Part shown: positions 22,140 through 33,563 of the stretch, one piece after another
How positions within the stretch are numbered: the stretch's first letter is position 1
How the letters are laid out: every line of letters begins with the position of its first letter
From: Paragorgia papillata
Taxonomy: Eukaryota; Cnidaria; Anthozoa; Scleralcyonacea; Coralliidae
Reading direction: 5' to 3'
Assembly: GCA_035771165.1 (NCBI GenBank)
Contig: JAWNZC010000322.1
Span: forward strand, 1,802,501-1,866,500
DNA length: 64,000 bases
Notes under the pieces: generated by a model
What the model saw: only the letters and a program-made list of their open reading frames with translations
Databases searched by the model: none
Told to the model about the DNA's origin: nothing
Translations under genes and position numbers: made by a program

Positions 22140-23925
22140 TGCAAATTAATCTTTTGACGTCATATGTGCGTAATGACTTATCGCAGAAGACTATTATCAA
22201 ACCAAATTAACTCGAAGGAAGCGCGTGAGCGTGTTTTTCTCACAGCACCCTATACATGTAGAATGTTCAAGTGATTATGTTTGATATAAATAGCAAAGAT
22301 AACCTTCTCCTAGAAATCATTATATATGTTACTGAAGGATACCTTTATTGGTTTATACGCGCGTTAAGTTTCAGGAGAAAATGGTGTTAGCGTTAGCGTT
22401 AGCCAAGGATAAGTCAGCATGCAAGGCTTGTTGTGCGGTGTTATACCTGAGGTTATCAGATAACCCGAAGTAAAAATTGAAGTCTAAATAATAGTTTCTA
22501 GATAAAACATCCAGTAACTAATCCAAATCAAACGTATTCACTATTTCGAAGGGTATTGGCAATATATAAATAAAGTTCACTTTGTCTAATTTGAAAGAAC
22601 TCGTGAAATGGTAAAGAAAGACATTTTACACCTTTTCCCTATCTTCCTTCGTTTTCGATATATTTCAGTTTGTTTGATATGTAAATGAGATGGTCTCTGA
22701 CGTTATAACCAGGGTGCAGCATTTTCACACTCAGCAGCAGGCAAACTCAGTTATACCTCCACGTTTGTCAATTTAACACAATCACTTGAAACAGTGCACA
22801 TGTCATTATACCTCTTCCTGACAATGAACATTTCATGTTGAGCAATCATGGAAGTATAGGTAATTTTGTAATGCACGAAAATGTTGTTCTCTGGCAGTTA
22901 TGACGTTAGACTAGATAGTTCAAATTCGTTTTGTTTAAAAAAGCCTTGAAATGTCATCTTTTTTGTTGGCCTGCGTTGGGCAAAAAAACTAGAATATGTG
23001 ACGTCACAGATGGTGCGCCTCGTTTTCGCGTGTTGGGCATTTACGATTTGCTCGGTGACCACTGATCGGTGACCCGGATTCAGCAAGTTTCTAGGCCCCT
23101 CTCGGTGCATCAATCCCGGATTCGCCTCCCCTGAATTAAAGCGTGTTTGTTATAAAACAGAGAAAGTGTATATATGACATATACTAGAAGTTACTGTCGC
23201 AAGTGAAGTGCTGCCTCAAATGGGACGAAAACCTTTAGCATATAGTCTGCAGGCAACTTTGTGCAGTTTGTGGCCAACGTAACACACCCCCCCCCCCCCC
23301 ATTGCCACTACATCTGAGTTTGACATTCCACCCAAGTTTGCCCACACCAACCGAGTTTGCCCACTCCACCAGAGGTTGCCCAATCTACCAGAGTTTCCCT
23401 CCATGATCGGAAATTGCGGCTGTAGACTGGGATCTAATCCAGGTTGACCTTGGATTAGCTACGCATGCGTAGAACGAATATCTTGCGTGTAACGTCATCA
23501 ATACACGCGAGACCAAGCGAGGCTGGCGCGAGATGACATGTGGGTTAATACGATAAAATTAGTGAAGATAAAGGAAAATAATGGATCCATTGAAGAGGAT
23601 ACTAGGGATATTGTAGGATATCAAGCATTTGCTGACTTGAAAATATGGCGGGAAAATTAGACGAAGAACAAGGTGCGATCTAGCTATAGTATCGTAAACT
23701 TCTATGTTAAATGACTAACATCTATTGTTTGTTGACCGTTTAGTACCCCCAAAGAAGTCAGATGTGTATACCCAATTGACCTTTAAAATGCATTTTAAAG
23801 TTCAAATCAGTCGTGGAAAGTGTACTTGACGACTGAGGAAGTGACGAGTTGACATAAAACAAACCCAATCAACTATGGATGGTGAATAAATATCTCAACT
23901 ATTGATTTTTTCTTTGTCTTGATTT
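22140..23925. other. Repeat-rich stretch, no gene
   Basis: Contains members of the MITE family of 17173-17665 (22140-22290 and 22560-22700), a short GTTAGC tandem (22388-22405) and a C14 run (23287-23300). About 21-bp imperfect tandem units with GAGTTTGCCCAC follow (23310-23400) and resume at about 24025. I found no supportable exon. Confidence 0.5.
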
Positions 23926-24070
23926 GGTTTTTGGCTATATATGGACAGTTCACTTGTTCTTGTTTTGCGTGTGTGCTGTGTTTAGAATTCCCATGAAAGT
24001 GGCCAATTTTCTATGCGATTCTCGATCGTGCCCCCACCCAAGTTTGCCCTGCACTCCACCCAAGTTTTTT

Positions 24071-25314
24071 TCACCTCTTCCCAATAAGAGCCAACAAGGT
24101 TGCCTGCAAAGGAGACTGGAAAGTCCAAAAATTATTATTAAGTAGAATATATTCTGAGACGACATAATGTGGATGCCCAGAACAATAGTCGGTATAATAG
24201 TATATGTCCCAAATAAATATCAGTTGGTCACTGTGTTGAAGATACTGTTTTATTATACTGAACTCACCAAAATGTTCATGTGACTCAGTAATAACAATTC
24301 TTAAATTAAGTTGGTCAGCAACAGCTTGTATAATCAAACTATCACACCATGTAACCAAGAATACTCTGTATTACTTTCAATAAATCTCTGAGGATTCTCT
24401 CTCATATATGCAAATACCAGCAACTCTAATATCTAAGTGACAACCAGGATCACCAGTATAACTGGTGAGGCACAGCTCGAAAAAAGCAATCACCTGCACC
24501 ACCAACATCAAGTGGCCTGAAGTGAAATAGTCGTAGCCTTTGTTCTACCTGTACATATGATGGTAGTGTTATGAATGCTTGATTGTTTTTGTTTTGCACA
24601 GGACCTTAGTTTAATTCAATATTGTTAATTAAATATATATGTTTAATTCAATATCAGACCTTGACAGTCTTTTCCATAGTTTATAAACCAAATTTGGTTT
24701 TTATTTTGTGCCTCAATGGGCTCCACTAGCCTCCTCCGCAGGCAACTCTGTGGCATCCGAAAAGGTAATTATCTGACACGGGCACCATATTGACCGAGTT
24801 CACACGGGAGATTGAGCGTGAGGTTAAAAGTAAAAGCGCTTCGCTCTAATTTTATCCCCCCAGTTCCCTTATAGTCCCCACTCTGCCGCTCCCATACCCT
24901 TGCTGTCCCTTCGTGCTCAGCCAAAACATTGAAAAGCTGCCATTTGGGAAGACGCAGAGTTGCCTGCGGAGGAGGCTAGGGCTCCACCACAATGGGTAGA
25001 TCAATATATAAATTTGGTGCCTCAACGGGCTGATTTGTGTCGATCACTGACCGACATGTGTCAATGGACGAGTTGCAACAAACAATAGTTGGTAGGTTGT
25101 TCAGCGACAACAATTCTTCACGTGGGATAAGATCATTGTGAAAAGCATTCAAGTAAATATTGTCTCCTTGCACTAATAAGACTGGGTCGATAGTAGATGA
25201 ATTCCATTCGTTCACTAGTTTGTGAAGAGAGCACCGTTTTGCTCGAGACTGATCACTAAAACGTTCATGGCCTTGATGAATACTTCCACAAGCAAGTATA
25301 AAATACATGATCAA
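24071..25314 (-). pseudogene. Transposon-type protein remnant with OTU-like protease segment
   Basis: Read on the minus strand, 25314-24976 encodes G-S-I-H-Q-G-H, a Cys five residues after S-R, then W-N-S-S-T-I-D and V-Q-G-D-N-I-Y-L. After an interruption, 24358-24071 encodes W-C-D-S-L-I-I-Q-A-V-A-D-Q, with a later H-P-H-Y; this resembles the C-terminal half of OTU-type cysteine proteases (catalytic His). A second diverged copy of the first part is at 35095-35350. OTU domains occur in several eukaryotic transposon proteins, including Helitron relatives. The element type here is not established. Confidence 0.4.
24726..24979. mobile_element. MITE with GGCTCCA duplication
   Basis: The inverted ends CTAGCCTCCTCCGCAGGCAA and complement (25 bp) are exact. 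It is flanked by GGCTCCA at 24719-24725 and 24980-24986. 254 bp; hAT-like by duplication length (7-8 bp). It separates the two halves of the OTU-like remnant. Confidence 0.8.
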
Positions 25315-25458
25315 TTTATCTTACCGTTTACCGTGAATTTCTTTCAATGAAAAAGCAAGTGTGAATAAAGTGTGATTAAGGTAGAGTCTCATTTTTTAAA
25401 AATTGAAAAATTCTGAAAACTGGTATTTAGAAAGGTCTATGGTTGTCTAAAGCTACGG

Positions 25459-25815
25459 TTACACACACCGATTTGTTTCGCCGATTTGTGTCGCGAGGTA
25501 TTGCGAGATAAATCGGTCACCCGGCTACACACATCAATTTGTGTTGAAGAAAAATCAAGTTTAAAAATAAACCAAGGATGGGCGGAGCTTGAAGAAAAGA
25601 AATTTGGCATGATTGCAACACAAATCGGCGACAGGTATGTTACACTTGTCGATTTGTGCGGCGTTGCAGATATTCGTTGCAAGTTTTTGATAAGGGATCA
25701 AAAACTTGCAATGCTTCTGCAACGCATAAATCGGCGTCGACTGGGTATGTTACACACACCGATTTATCTCGCAATGCCGTTGCAACACAAATTGGCGACA
25801 TGAATCGGTGTGTGT
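25459..25815. mobile_element. MITE with ACACACACCGATT ends
   Basis: TTACACACACCGATTTGT at the left and AATCGGTGTGTGTA at the right are inverted. The interior has repeated inverted AAATCGGCG and GTTGCAA motifs. Exact limits are uncertain. Confidence 0.6.
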
Positions 25816-26545
25816 ATCTTTGATTGTAGCTTTCGCTTTGAACTTGTTGAGCTGAAACAATTAAGAGGACTCACGTTATGTATCAATAGGAAGATTTAAT
25901 ACGGAGTACGCAATTGCTCGAGCATTTATCTCTGATTTATAAGCATTACCTCATTTTGAACGATGACAGATTTACAAAAAATTCTCAATCAAAAGTTTTA
26001 AGGCGGACGATTGCGTACTCCGTACTATTTGTTTGTTACAGTCTTGTGTGCAATCAGGCCAAATTTTGTTGAAATAGATTGAATAGAGACAAAGATATGG
26101 AACTTTTAGACGTTACTCTGATGAAATTATATCAAATTTTGGCAATATTACCACAGGGAGCCCAACTCTGACGCCTGTGATGGTCCTTATATTGAGACGA
26201 CTAAAATAAGAGACGACTAAACACGCAGTGCAGTTCTCTCTCGCGTGTTTTCCCGCGCTGCGTGTTTAGTCGTCTCAGCTTTCAGTGAGCGTCACGCGCC
26301 ATTCAGGAGCACAACAGCTGTTTCGAGTTTCAAATTACCGCGCGCTGCAATTTGCATATATATGCATATATTACCAACTGTTAACCAGCTTACACAACTG
26401 TTAAGCGGCCTCGGTTTTCAGTCAAAAGCTCAATATAATAAAACAAAAAAAGAGGAAGGACCATCACGGGCGTCAGAGTTGGGCTCCCTGTGGTTGGGCT
26501 CGGGTCGAGGATGAATTTCAGCACCGAGAAGCTTGTCTCCCTCTC
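25816..26545. repeat. Partial copy of the TTAA transposon at 31672, with a nested MITE
   Basis: 25816-26148 is closely similar to 31795-32128 (TAGCTTTCGCTTTGAACTTG through GTTACTCTGATGAAA). 26495-26545 matches 32528-32575. Between them a MITE (about 26149-26492) has 36-bp inverted ends ACCACAGGGAGCCCAACTCT and complement, with a second inner palindrome around GAGACGACTAAA. Confidence 0.7.
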
Positions 26546-28640
26546 GGTCTCCCTCAATCTTGTACCCAGAGCCTGCGATCCTTTTGGTCATTACCAAGGA
26601 ACGGAGGCTCTGGGAAACTCCAATGAAAAAGACCCCCAAATTGGGTTTTTGTTCCCAGTCCTCTGGTTCCCAGTTCCCTATAATTTGTTACTGTTATGTC
26701 ATCGACGATCTTTAGCTTGTTCGAAGACCAGGGAAAATATTTGTTTACAGATAAAGAATGGTATGTATGTTTTACAAAGCTCTTGACAAAGCGTTGTGAT
26801 ACAAATGGTCTTTCTTAGCTTTTTTCGGAATCGTCAACCGGACGATTTGACGAGAGTGTTTTAATGTCCGCGTCGGCGTCGGCACTCGGCACAATCTCGT
26901 ACCCAGCGCCTGCGATACTCGGCAGTGATCGGCTCAGCCGCTCAGGTAAGGAATTGTACTTTCTGTCAGGAATTTTGGCTAAACTACAATACGATCTTGT
27001 ATTCTCTAATATAATTTTAAAGTTCTGAGACGAAATTGCGAAGAAATACGAGACGAGTCAGACGATGGATGTTTGTTTGGCGACGAAGCCAGAATAATAA
27101 TAGTTTTAACTAGTAAATAGGGGAGTTCAAGGTTTATTTCGCCATATTGCAGGGGGTGCAAAAACATTGGGGCGAGCGCGCGGCCATGCCTATTTATCCT
27201 TGTTAAAATCATGGCGAAACTTGCGAAGCAAGAAGGATATCGCTTCGCTTTTGTCAAATTCGTCTTTAATCGTTGTTTGGATCACTTTCCTGTAAGCTGG
27301 TATGTTCGTTCTTTGATTTTAGACCATTATCGCTGATAACCAACGCGTAGAAACGCTATAATACGAAAGTTTCCTCAACTGAGGGGTCGCTGCGCCATTG
27401 TGGCAGACACGGGACGCGGCTGTTTGTCGATTTTAGCAGAGACAAAACGCCTTGCTGTATAGTGAGATACTGCGACAACAACAAACGCAGTCCAGAATGT
27501 TGGGTGAAGAGGTATTATCTTAAAATTTTGGTTCTTAATAAGCGGCCAAATCACCAGATTTCGGCAGAAACTTGGCGTAAGCAAATATGGCTTAATATAG
27601 ATTACGGCTTTAAACTTGTTGCAAAACTCTTCAAAACAGAGTCTCTGCACGCGTCGCCGGCTTTCACAATGACCTGGGACTGTATCGGACTATCTTTCTT
27701 TCAATCTTTTATTGAATGACAGATAACTTGCACGACAATCGTTCTACACTCTAAAATACATTTACTGGCAATCATTACACTCTTCGATCAGTCACTCTAC
27801 CCAACTCGACTCAATTCTCCCAAACACTCATCGTGCACTCTTATTTATAGGGTAGCTTACAGGAAGATATTTGTTGCAAGGTCACGCTAGGGCGCACCTA
27901 GGAAAACCGTTCCTACGTATAGTTCCTGAGTTCTTCCCACAATAACAGGAATCACGTTATTGTGGTTTACCAATCCGATCAGCGAAGGTTCCTTTTCCTA
28001 CTTACTTAAATCTATTCTTAATATGGCCTGTTTGCGCTCCAATGAGTCATATCCTAGTTTTATCTAATTAATACATCTTTTGACTTAACCTATGTCTACT
28101 TTACTAATAATAATTACAAAATGACAATTATATCTCAACAAAACTAAACTAAACACAAACAGCAAGTTTCATACATACAATTTACACAAGGGCAAGTAAC
28201 AACTTACATCTACCAAAAGTGACACAAATTGGTCATTGCATGGGGTAAACACACATTTATTTACCATGCTGCGAAGCTAAAGGAACTACATGCACTTCTA
28301 GATCCGCTACGTTATGTATGTGTGCGTCACTGCGTCAGATACGATTTCATTCCGCCAAATTCGTGTTTGTTTTTGTTTTTAGTTGTCAGTTTTTGATAAT
28401 TGAATTATTGAAATGTCCAGGTTTGGTCTCAGTCAACTTAAGTCCCTGTGATAAAAGTGATATACTGGCAAAAGAGATTGAAGGGAACACTGTATGGCCT
28501 TCATCACATTTCCTTTAAAGCGCATTTGTTGCATTTTTTGGGCTCTCTCTTTCAGTCGTGTATATATTTAACAGTTATACCATGAGCTCGAGTTGTATAT
28601 GAGCTCATAGCCAACGAGGCGCTTCGCCGAGTTAGCTATT
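26546..28640. other. Repeat-rich stretch, no confident gene
   Basis: Contains the CTCGTACCCAG-type repeat twice (about 26555, 26893). An open frame of 85 codons at 27462-27719 shows no pattern I recognise. 27720-28260 is AT-rich with a CTATAAATAAG-like box on the minus strand, possibly a solo LTR, but I could not find matching ends. Confidence 0.35.
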
Positions 28641-28736
28641 AGTTCGTATACAACGAGAGCGAATGGAGGGCCAGAGATTTCCTTGTCATACGAGACCAGT
28701 CAACACATGGTTTTGCGGAACCAGAACGGACTGCTC

Positions 28737-29783
28737 CTACTTCTCCTCCTGCCGTTTCGAATCTCGGCTGGTCATGACAGGAGGAGTAAGCCGAAAAAAT
28801 TCCTTCTCTTTTTCTCTTTCCTCACTACCTCGTCGCTCGGTATCTTCAACATTCATTGGACCCACTGGGTCGCAGACGAGAGGCTTGGTACCTTCGGTTC
28901 CCTTCTGTGCTCCTTTTTCTGTTTCCTCACTAATTTGTGAATGCCCATCTTCCACAATGACCGGGTCGGTTGGATCGACGTCGAGAGCAGTGGAATAGAC
29001 AGAAGTATGGCCATCGGCTGATGACGAGGCAGTTGATTGAGGGCGTGACAGATTGTACAGGTTAGTTTCCTTATAACCACGTTTCGGAGAATTCGCGCAT
29101 TTGGAAACATGACGGGTCCAATTTGATATTAAACATTTACCATCCTTGAAGCCAAGAGCGCATTTCTGAGCGCATATTTTACAGGTAAGAGAAGCACTAG
29201 GATTGTTACCTTCATTTACAGCAACAGTGACGTCAAACTGCTCGTGCTCTTTTAATTCTCTTAGCTGCGGGACTTTCTGCGACCGTTGCCACTTAGTCAC
29301 CTGGCGTCGAATATTTCCCAGTATGACAGTTGGGTCATAACGAGGACCGTCTTCTGGGTCGTTCGACTTGCTCCTTTTTGCTTTGGTCTTCATCACATCT
29401 TCGATGGGTCTCTTGCCTGCAAGACTTGTCGTCTTCTTTGCTCGATATTCCGACAGAATGTCACCAACGAACTTGCAAATCCTTTTTCTATGCCCAGGTG
29501 GAAATTTGAATGGACCGGTAGCTGTTGTGTCACGGTAATACTTGGGATTATTTGGATATGCAGAAGTGATGAATTTTTCTATTTCATCAAGAGAATTCCC
29601 TGGTTGATCGCTCACATCCATATCGGCAATTACAGCCAACGTATCGTAACCCGCAGCTTCAAAGCAGTTTACCACATACTGAGGCAGCCTAGCTTTCATT
29701 TCTGCAATCGCTTCCTTTGTTAGCAATTCATCACTGGCAACAGTACGAGCAGCATTACTTTCAGTGGAATTATCAACTTCCAT
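28737..29783 (-). CDS. Hypothetical zinc-finger-like protein, intact ORF
   Basis: Minus-strand ORF with a likely start at 29783 (M-E-V-D-N); an in-frame ATG nine codons earlier (29810) is less likely. It ends at 28737 and encodes about 348 residues. The N-terminus (residues 20-110) is a helical-looking region with P-Q-Y-V-V-N-C-F and F-P-P-G-H-R-K-R-I. A basic stretch K-A-K-R-S-K-S follows, then C-K-I-C...W-T-R-H-V-S-K-C, a CCHC finger-like motif, and an acidic/charged tail. No stop or shift over 1 kb in a region where all other old ORFs are broken suggests selection or recency. I do not recognise a named family; I have the impression that such proteins are repeated in cnidarian genomes. It could be a domesticated or still mobile element gene. 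Confidence 0.6.
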   Translation of the reverse strand: MEVDNSTESNAARTVASDELLTKEAIAEMKARLPQYVVNCFEAAGYDTLAVIADMDVSDQPGNSLDEIEKFITSAYPNNPKYYRDTTATGPFKFPPGHRKRICKFVGDILSEYRAKKTTSLAGKRPIEDVMKTKAKRSKSNDPEDGPRYDPTVILGNIRRQVTKWQRSQKVPQLRELKEHEQFDVTVAVNEGNNPSASLTCKICAQKCALGFKDGKCLISNWTRHVSKCANSPKRGYKETNLYNLSRPQSTASSSADGHTSVYSTALDVDPTDPVIVEDGHSQISEETEKGAQKGTEGTKPLVCDPVGPMNVEDTERRGSEEREKEKEFFRLTPPVMTSRDSKRQEEK

Positions 29784-30284
29784 GTGATAAATTGATATGA
29801 ACTCTATCAAGGAAAGTTTTATCAGACTTGTTAATGCCTAATTGTTGCCCGAGCCACATCGGCTTGTTTGAAAAAACAAACTAACTAGTATAAGAGATTT
29901 TTTATATTCAAATACTGACTGGTAAAATCGTCTTGTCATGAATGCAGTATACATATTATAAATATTTTTATTATAAATATTGTTTCTATTTTATTTGCTG
30001 TAATGGTTTTATTGCGCGCCAAAAATACATGAACCACGCAATGCTTCACGCTCATATCGAAAAACGTATTACTATCGTCACCACGCACAAATCTTATTTT
30101 GACTTTTGTGTTTTACGGGTAGAAATTCCTCGTTAAGGATCGGAGGAAGGAATAAAAATGAAATTGGAAAATCAAACATAAAACAATTCACGTTTCAGAT
30201 CTGTAACACGTCACCGTCTAGAGCCAATTTAATATCTCGAGTAAGGTTTTCGACCGCATTTCCCCCGTTTCTAGTGACTTGTTA

Positions 30285-30519
30285 AGGCCTGGCCAAACGC
30301 TTTCAACATTTCATTCAACATCGTTCAACATTGTTGAATTCAACCGTGATTCAACATGTTGAAAGCGTTTGGCCACCCTGTTGAATGATGTTGATTGTTG
30401 TTGAATGGTGTTGAATGATGTTGAACGAAATTTGCAAACGAAATTTGAGCATGTTAAAATTTTCGTTCAACAATGTTCAACAATGTTGCATGAAATGTTG
30501 AAAGCGTTTGGCCAGGACT
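30285..30519. mobile_element. Harbinger-type MITE in copy A (TTA duplication)
   Basis: Ends AGGCCTGGCCAAACGCTTTC and complement, flanked by TTA (30282-30284, 30520-30522). The interior is made of repeated TTCAACATTGTTGAA motifs on both strands. The orthologous copy is at 47030-47276. Confidence 0.8.
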
Positions 30520-31437
30520 TTAATGGCCATGGTATACTAAAGCGGTCATTATCCAGAGAAGAACCCATAACTCGGCTTTAATACAATAACAAATCAGCTT
30601 CCACAAGCACGAAACCCTTGGATTTGTTATTTTCATTTTTGTCCTTTTTATTTTGTACTTTAAAATTGACAGATAAACTCTGCGTCGGTGGGCAAAACTA
30701 ACTATATATATTAATAGGTTGAAATGGCTTACCTGAAAAAATGAAGACGCACACCAATATAAACCCAAAGAGAGCTATGAGCACAGTTGTTTCGCAATGA
30801 TATATCCTTTGACCTACTTTTACACAATCTCGTTCAAAGGCTAGCCTTTCCTAATCCTAATCAAGCCCATCTTGGGTTTGGCATTTAATACCACTTGTAC
30901 ACCAGCATCTATGACGTAAATTGCTAAAACCAAACTCTTTTTTATAGCCCTTAAATTTTGAATTTGGGGTAAAGTTTCTATTGATATTTCATAAAACAGG
31001 ATACTTCATTCGATTAGCTAATGAATCGTTTTCCCATTTATTAGGAAATTCACAAGGAAAAAATTAAAAATATATTCGAAATCACAAAATTTGCGAGGGC
31101 GAATGAAAGGATGTTCATTAGTGTTAATTAAGCAGTGTTAAGCCATGTAAGAATGTTAATAAGGAAATACCTGAACTTCGCCCAGATATTCAATACCTGC
31201 ACTTGTCAGTATATACACAACATTATCTCTACCAATCTCGTTATATTATGCATTGCTGGGCTTATATTTTCTAGCAGAATTACAAAGAATTACAAAGAAT
31301 GCGGAAAATAATCTATGTTTTATGGTTTCTATGGTTTACGTACTAGTCACTACACAGACAAAATGATACACTCTACACTAGTGTCTAAAACCATAAATCA
31401 GAAGTGTCGCCGTCATACGTTCGCATTACTCTGTGAA

Positions 31438-31540
31438 CGTCGAAGCGATCACATCAGAAGCTATTTGCGAAGGCACAGAAATTATTTCAAAGTTGGTTCT
31501 TCTATTCAGTTTCAGTCTGTTTCTGCCGAGGGGTCCGCCA
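31438..31540 (+). pseudogene. Truncated copy of the fibrinogen-like gene's signal-peptide exon
   Basis: Nearly identical to 49498-49594. The start codon ATG of copy B (49551) is ATT here (31491). The match stops after the codons for F-S-L-F-L, where the sequence turns into the inverted arm. It therefore cannot make the protein. Confidence 0.8.
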
Positions 31541-31671
31541 CGGCAGAAATCTCGTACGCTCACCTCAGAAATCGCAGGAAATCAAGTCAGAAATCAGGAA
31601 ATCATGATCAACATCAGAAATCAGGAAATCACTAGAAATCACACGCACTTTGAAATGAGAAATCAACTTAA

Positions 31672-33563
31672 GGTGGTACTGGAGCCTCATTTTTGAAAAA
31701 TTGATTGTCTAAGTTGTTGGTTCCACTAAAAAACCGTTTTGCGTCCAGGGGGGTGTGGGAACTCAAAATGAATTCCCAAAATGGCCATCTTTGATTATTG
31801 ATTGTAGCTTTCGCTTTGAACTTGTTGAGCTGAAACAAAGAGGATTTGCTTTATGTATCAATAGGAAGGTTTAAGCCGGAGTACGCAGTCGCTCGAGTAT
31901 TTGTCTCTGATTTATAAGCATTACCTCATTTTGAACGATGACAGATTTACAAAAAATTCTCAACCAAAAGTTTAAAGGCGGACGATTGCGTACTCCGACC
32001 AATTTGTTTGTTACAGTCTTGTGTGCAATCAGGCCAAATTTTGTTGAAATAGATTGAATAGAGACAGATATGGAACTTTTAGACGTTACTCTGATGAAAA
32101 TATATAAAATGTTGGCAATACTACCTCAAATTTATTACAGCTGTTTTGACAAAACAATTCGTCTATTTCGAGTTGTCACACGATTCTTCTATGTTCTTGT
32201 GAGCCAACAGTGAATGGCCAGTGGCTAATACTTAGAATTTACCCCCATAAAAGGACGAAATAAGTAATGTAACCTCTATTTTTGGCTTGGAAAAATTCCG
32301 CGCGAAAACGAATTAACCAATTAGATCATAATAGCCTGGCAACGACACGTCGGGTGTTTAGTGATGACATGTCAGCCTGCGTAGCGGCGCTTGGGGTTGT
32401 TATATTCGATTACATCCTGCTGATTGCTCTTTGCGAAGTAATATTCACGCGACATGGCTGCGCCTACGGTGTACCGGTGATACTGATTCGAATGTTGGAG
32501 CAACTGAACCCTGAATCTCTTTCGAGGAGTTGGGCTCGGGTCGATGATAAATTTCAGCACCAAGAAGCTTGTCTCGCTTGGATGGACATTGAGCGCGAGA
32601 GAGAGTTTGAGTGGTGGCCGGAAACGCAAAATAGTTTTGTTCGTAGATCCATCAGGAAAGAGGTTTAAGACAGGGGAAAGATGTAGCCGAAAGATACTCG
32701 AAAGAAAACGAATAAAGTTATCTCAATTATTATGTACCAGCCATATTACTCCAAGGACAAGTGCTCCTTGGAGAAAAAGGCAAAATGACTAGATGATTGC
32801 GCAGCGGCGGATTAAGGGCGGGGCCACCGGGGCCTGGGCCCCGGGCCCCCCACATTTGGGGCCCCCCACATTTTGGAGTATTTTATTTAACAACCCAATT
32901 AATACTAAGTTACTAATGTTTCTGTTTGTTCAAAGTTACTAAATGTCTAAATAGTTAATAGTATTATTAATTTGTGTAACATGTTTCAATAAGGAAGTTT
33001 CTCCAGATTGCTGAACAAAATGTAATTGTTAACAGTATTGTCTGACGTTTCGGTTCCCCCTCGGGGCTCGCTTCATCTCGCAGACGGTAGACAGACACTT
33101 TAAATTTGTGTAAAATCATTTGTTATTTTCCCCTTTTCTCTCATATATAAAGGGTTCTTTGGTGAACACCAGTGATTCAGTGTCTTTATTTTATTATATT
33201 GTAATTTGTAAGACCGATTGGAATTGGAAAAGGGCCCCCACAAAAATGTGGCCCCTGGCCCCCCACAGTCTTAGTCCGGCCCTGTGATTGCGGCATCAAA
33301 TCACAACACGAATCTCAAGGTGTAAAATTCTGTCAAAACTCGCTGTAGGAGAGCAAACATAAATTAATCATTGTCTTTCAGCCTTAATCTTCTGTTTTGG
33401 CGCGAACATTCGCCCTTAGATACGAAAGTTTGATCGCCGAAATCTCGAAAAGTATAGAACGCAGCGATGTAAAACTTGGCATACAAACTTGTTGTTACTA
33501 TATCTTCCAACTGACCAAAAACTGTTAAGATCGGAAGAGTCGACTTGAGACTCCAGTACCACC
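31672..33563. mobile_element. TTAA-flanked DNA transposon (Kolobok-like), non-autonomous
   Basis: Ends GGTGGTACTGGAGYC inverted at 31672 and 33563, flanked by TTAA (31668-31671, 33564-33567). The uninterrupted target is seen in copy B at 49185-49188 (complement AAATCAACTTAAATCTCTGAG), proving the insertion. 1.9 kb, without a recognisable transposase frame; an open frame at 32282-32668 is of unknown meaning. A related partial copy is at 25816. Confidence 0.85.
32802..33284. mobile_element. hAT-like element nested in the TTAA transposon
   Basis: Flanked by a perfect 8-bp duplication TGATTGCG (32794-32801, 33285-33292). The ends CAGCGGCGGATTAAG and CTTAGTCCGGCCCTG are imperfect inverted repeats. 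The interior contains GGGCCCCCCACA repeats on both ends and, on the minus strand near 33040-33085, a GATGA...GAAACGTC segment resembling the hammerhead-like motif described elsewhere in the window. Confidence 0.85.

Larger units (their letters stand above)
29848..31540 (+). repeat. Segmental duplication, copy A (forward arm)
   Basis: Matches 46350-49600 (copy B), from GCCACATCGGCTTGTTTGAA to the signal-peptide exon. It lacks the MITE/SINE and LINE insertions of copy B and the stretch corresponding to 49046-49383. It includes the Harbinger-type MITE also present in copy B, so that MITE predates the duplication. Confidence 0.85.

Noticed and set aside
27375..27719. Possible THAP-like or transposase exon
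   Set aside because: A Y-C-D-N-N block suggested a THAP domain, but the spacing of Cys and the downstream residues do not fit, and the opposite strand is equally open.
27720..28320. Solo LTR on the minus strand
   Set aside because: A TATA-like box and AT-rich flanks were suggestive, but no TG...CA ends or duplicated target could be found.
28663..29723. Plus-strand open frames
   Set aside because: They are antisense shadows of the minus-strand zinc-finger-like ORF, which has the better start and composition.
32282..32668. 128-codon open frame inside the TTAA transposon
   Set aside because: No transposase motif or recognisable domain; part of it is repeated at 26495. It could be a remnant but I cannot support a product.
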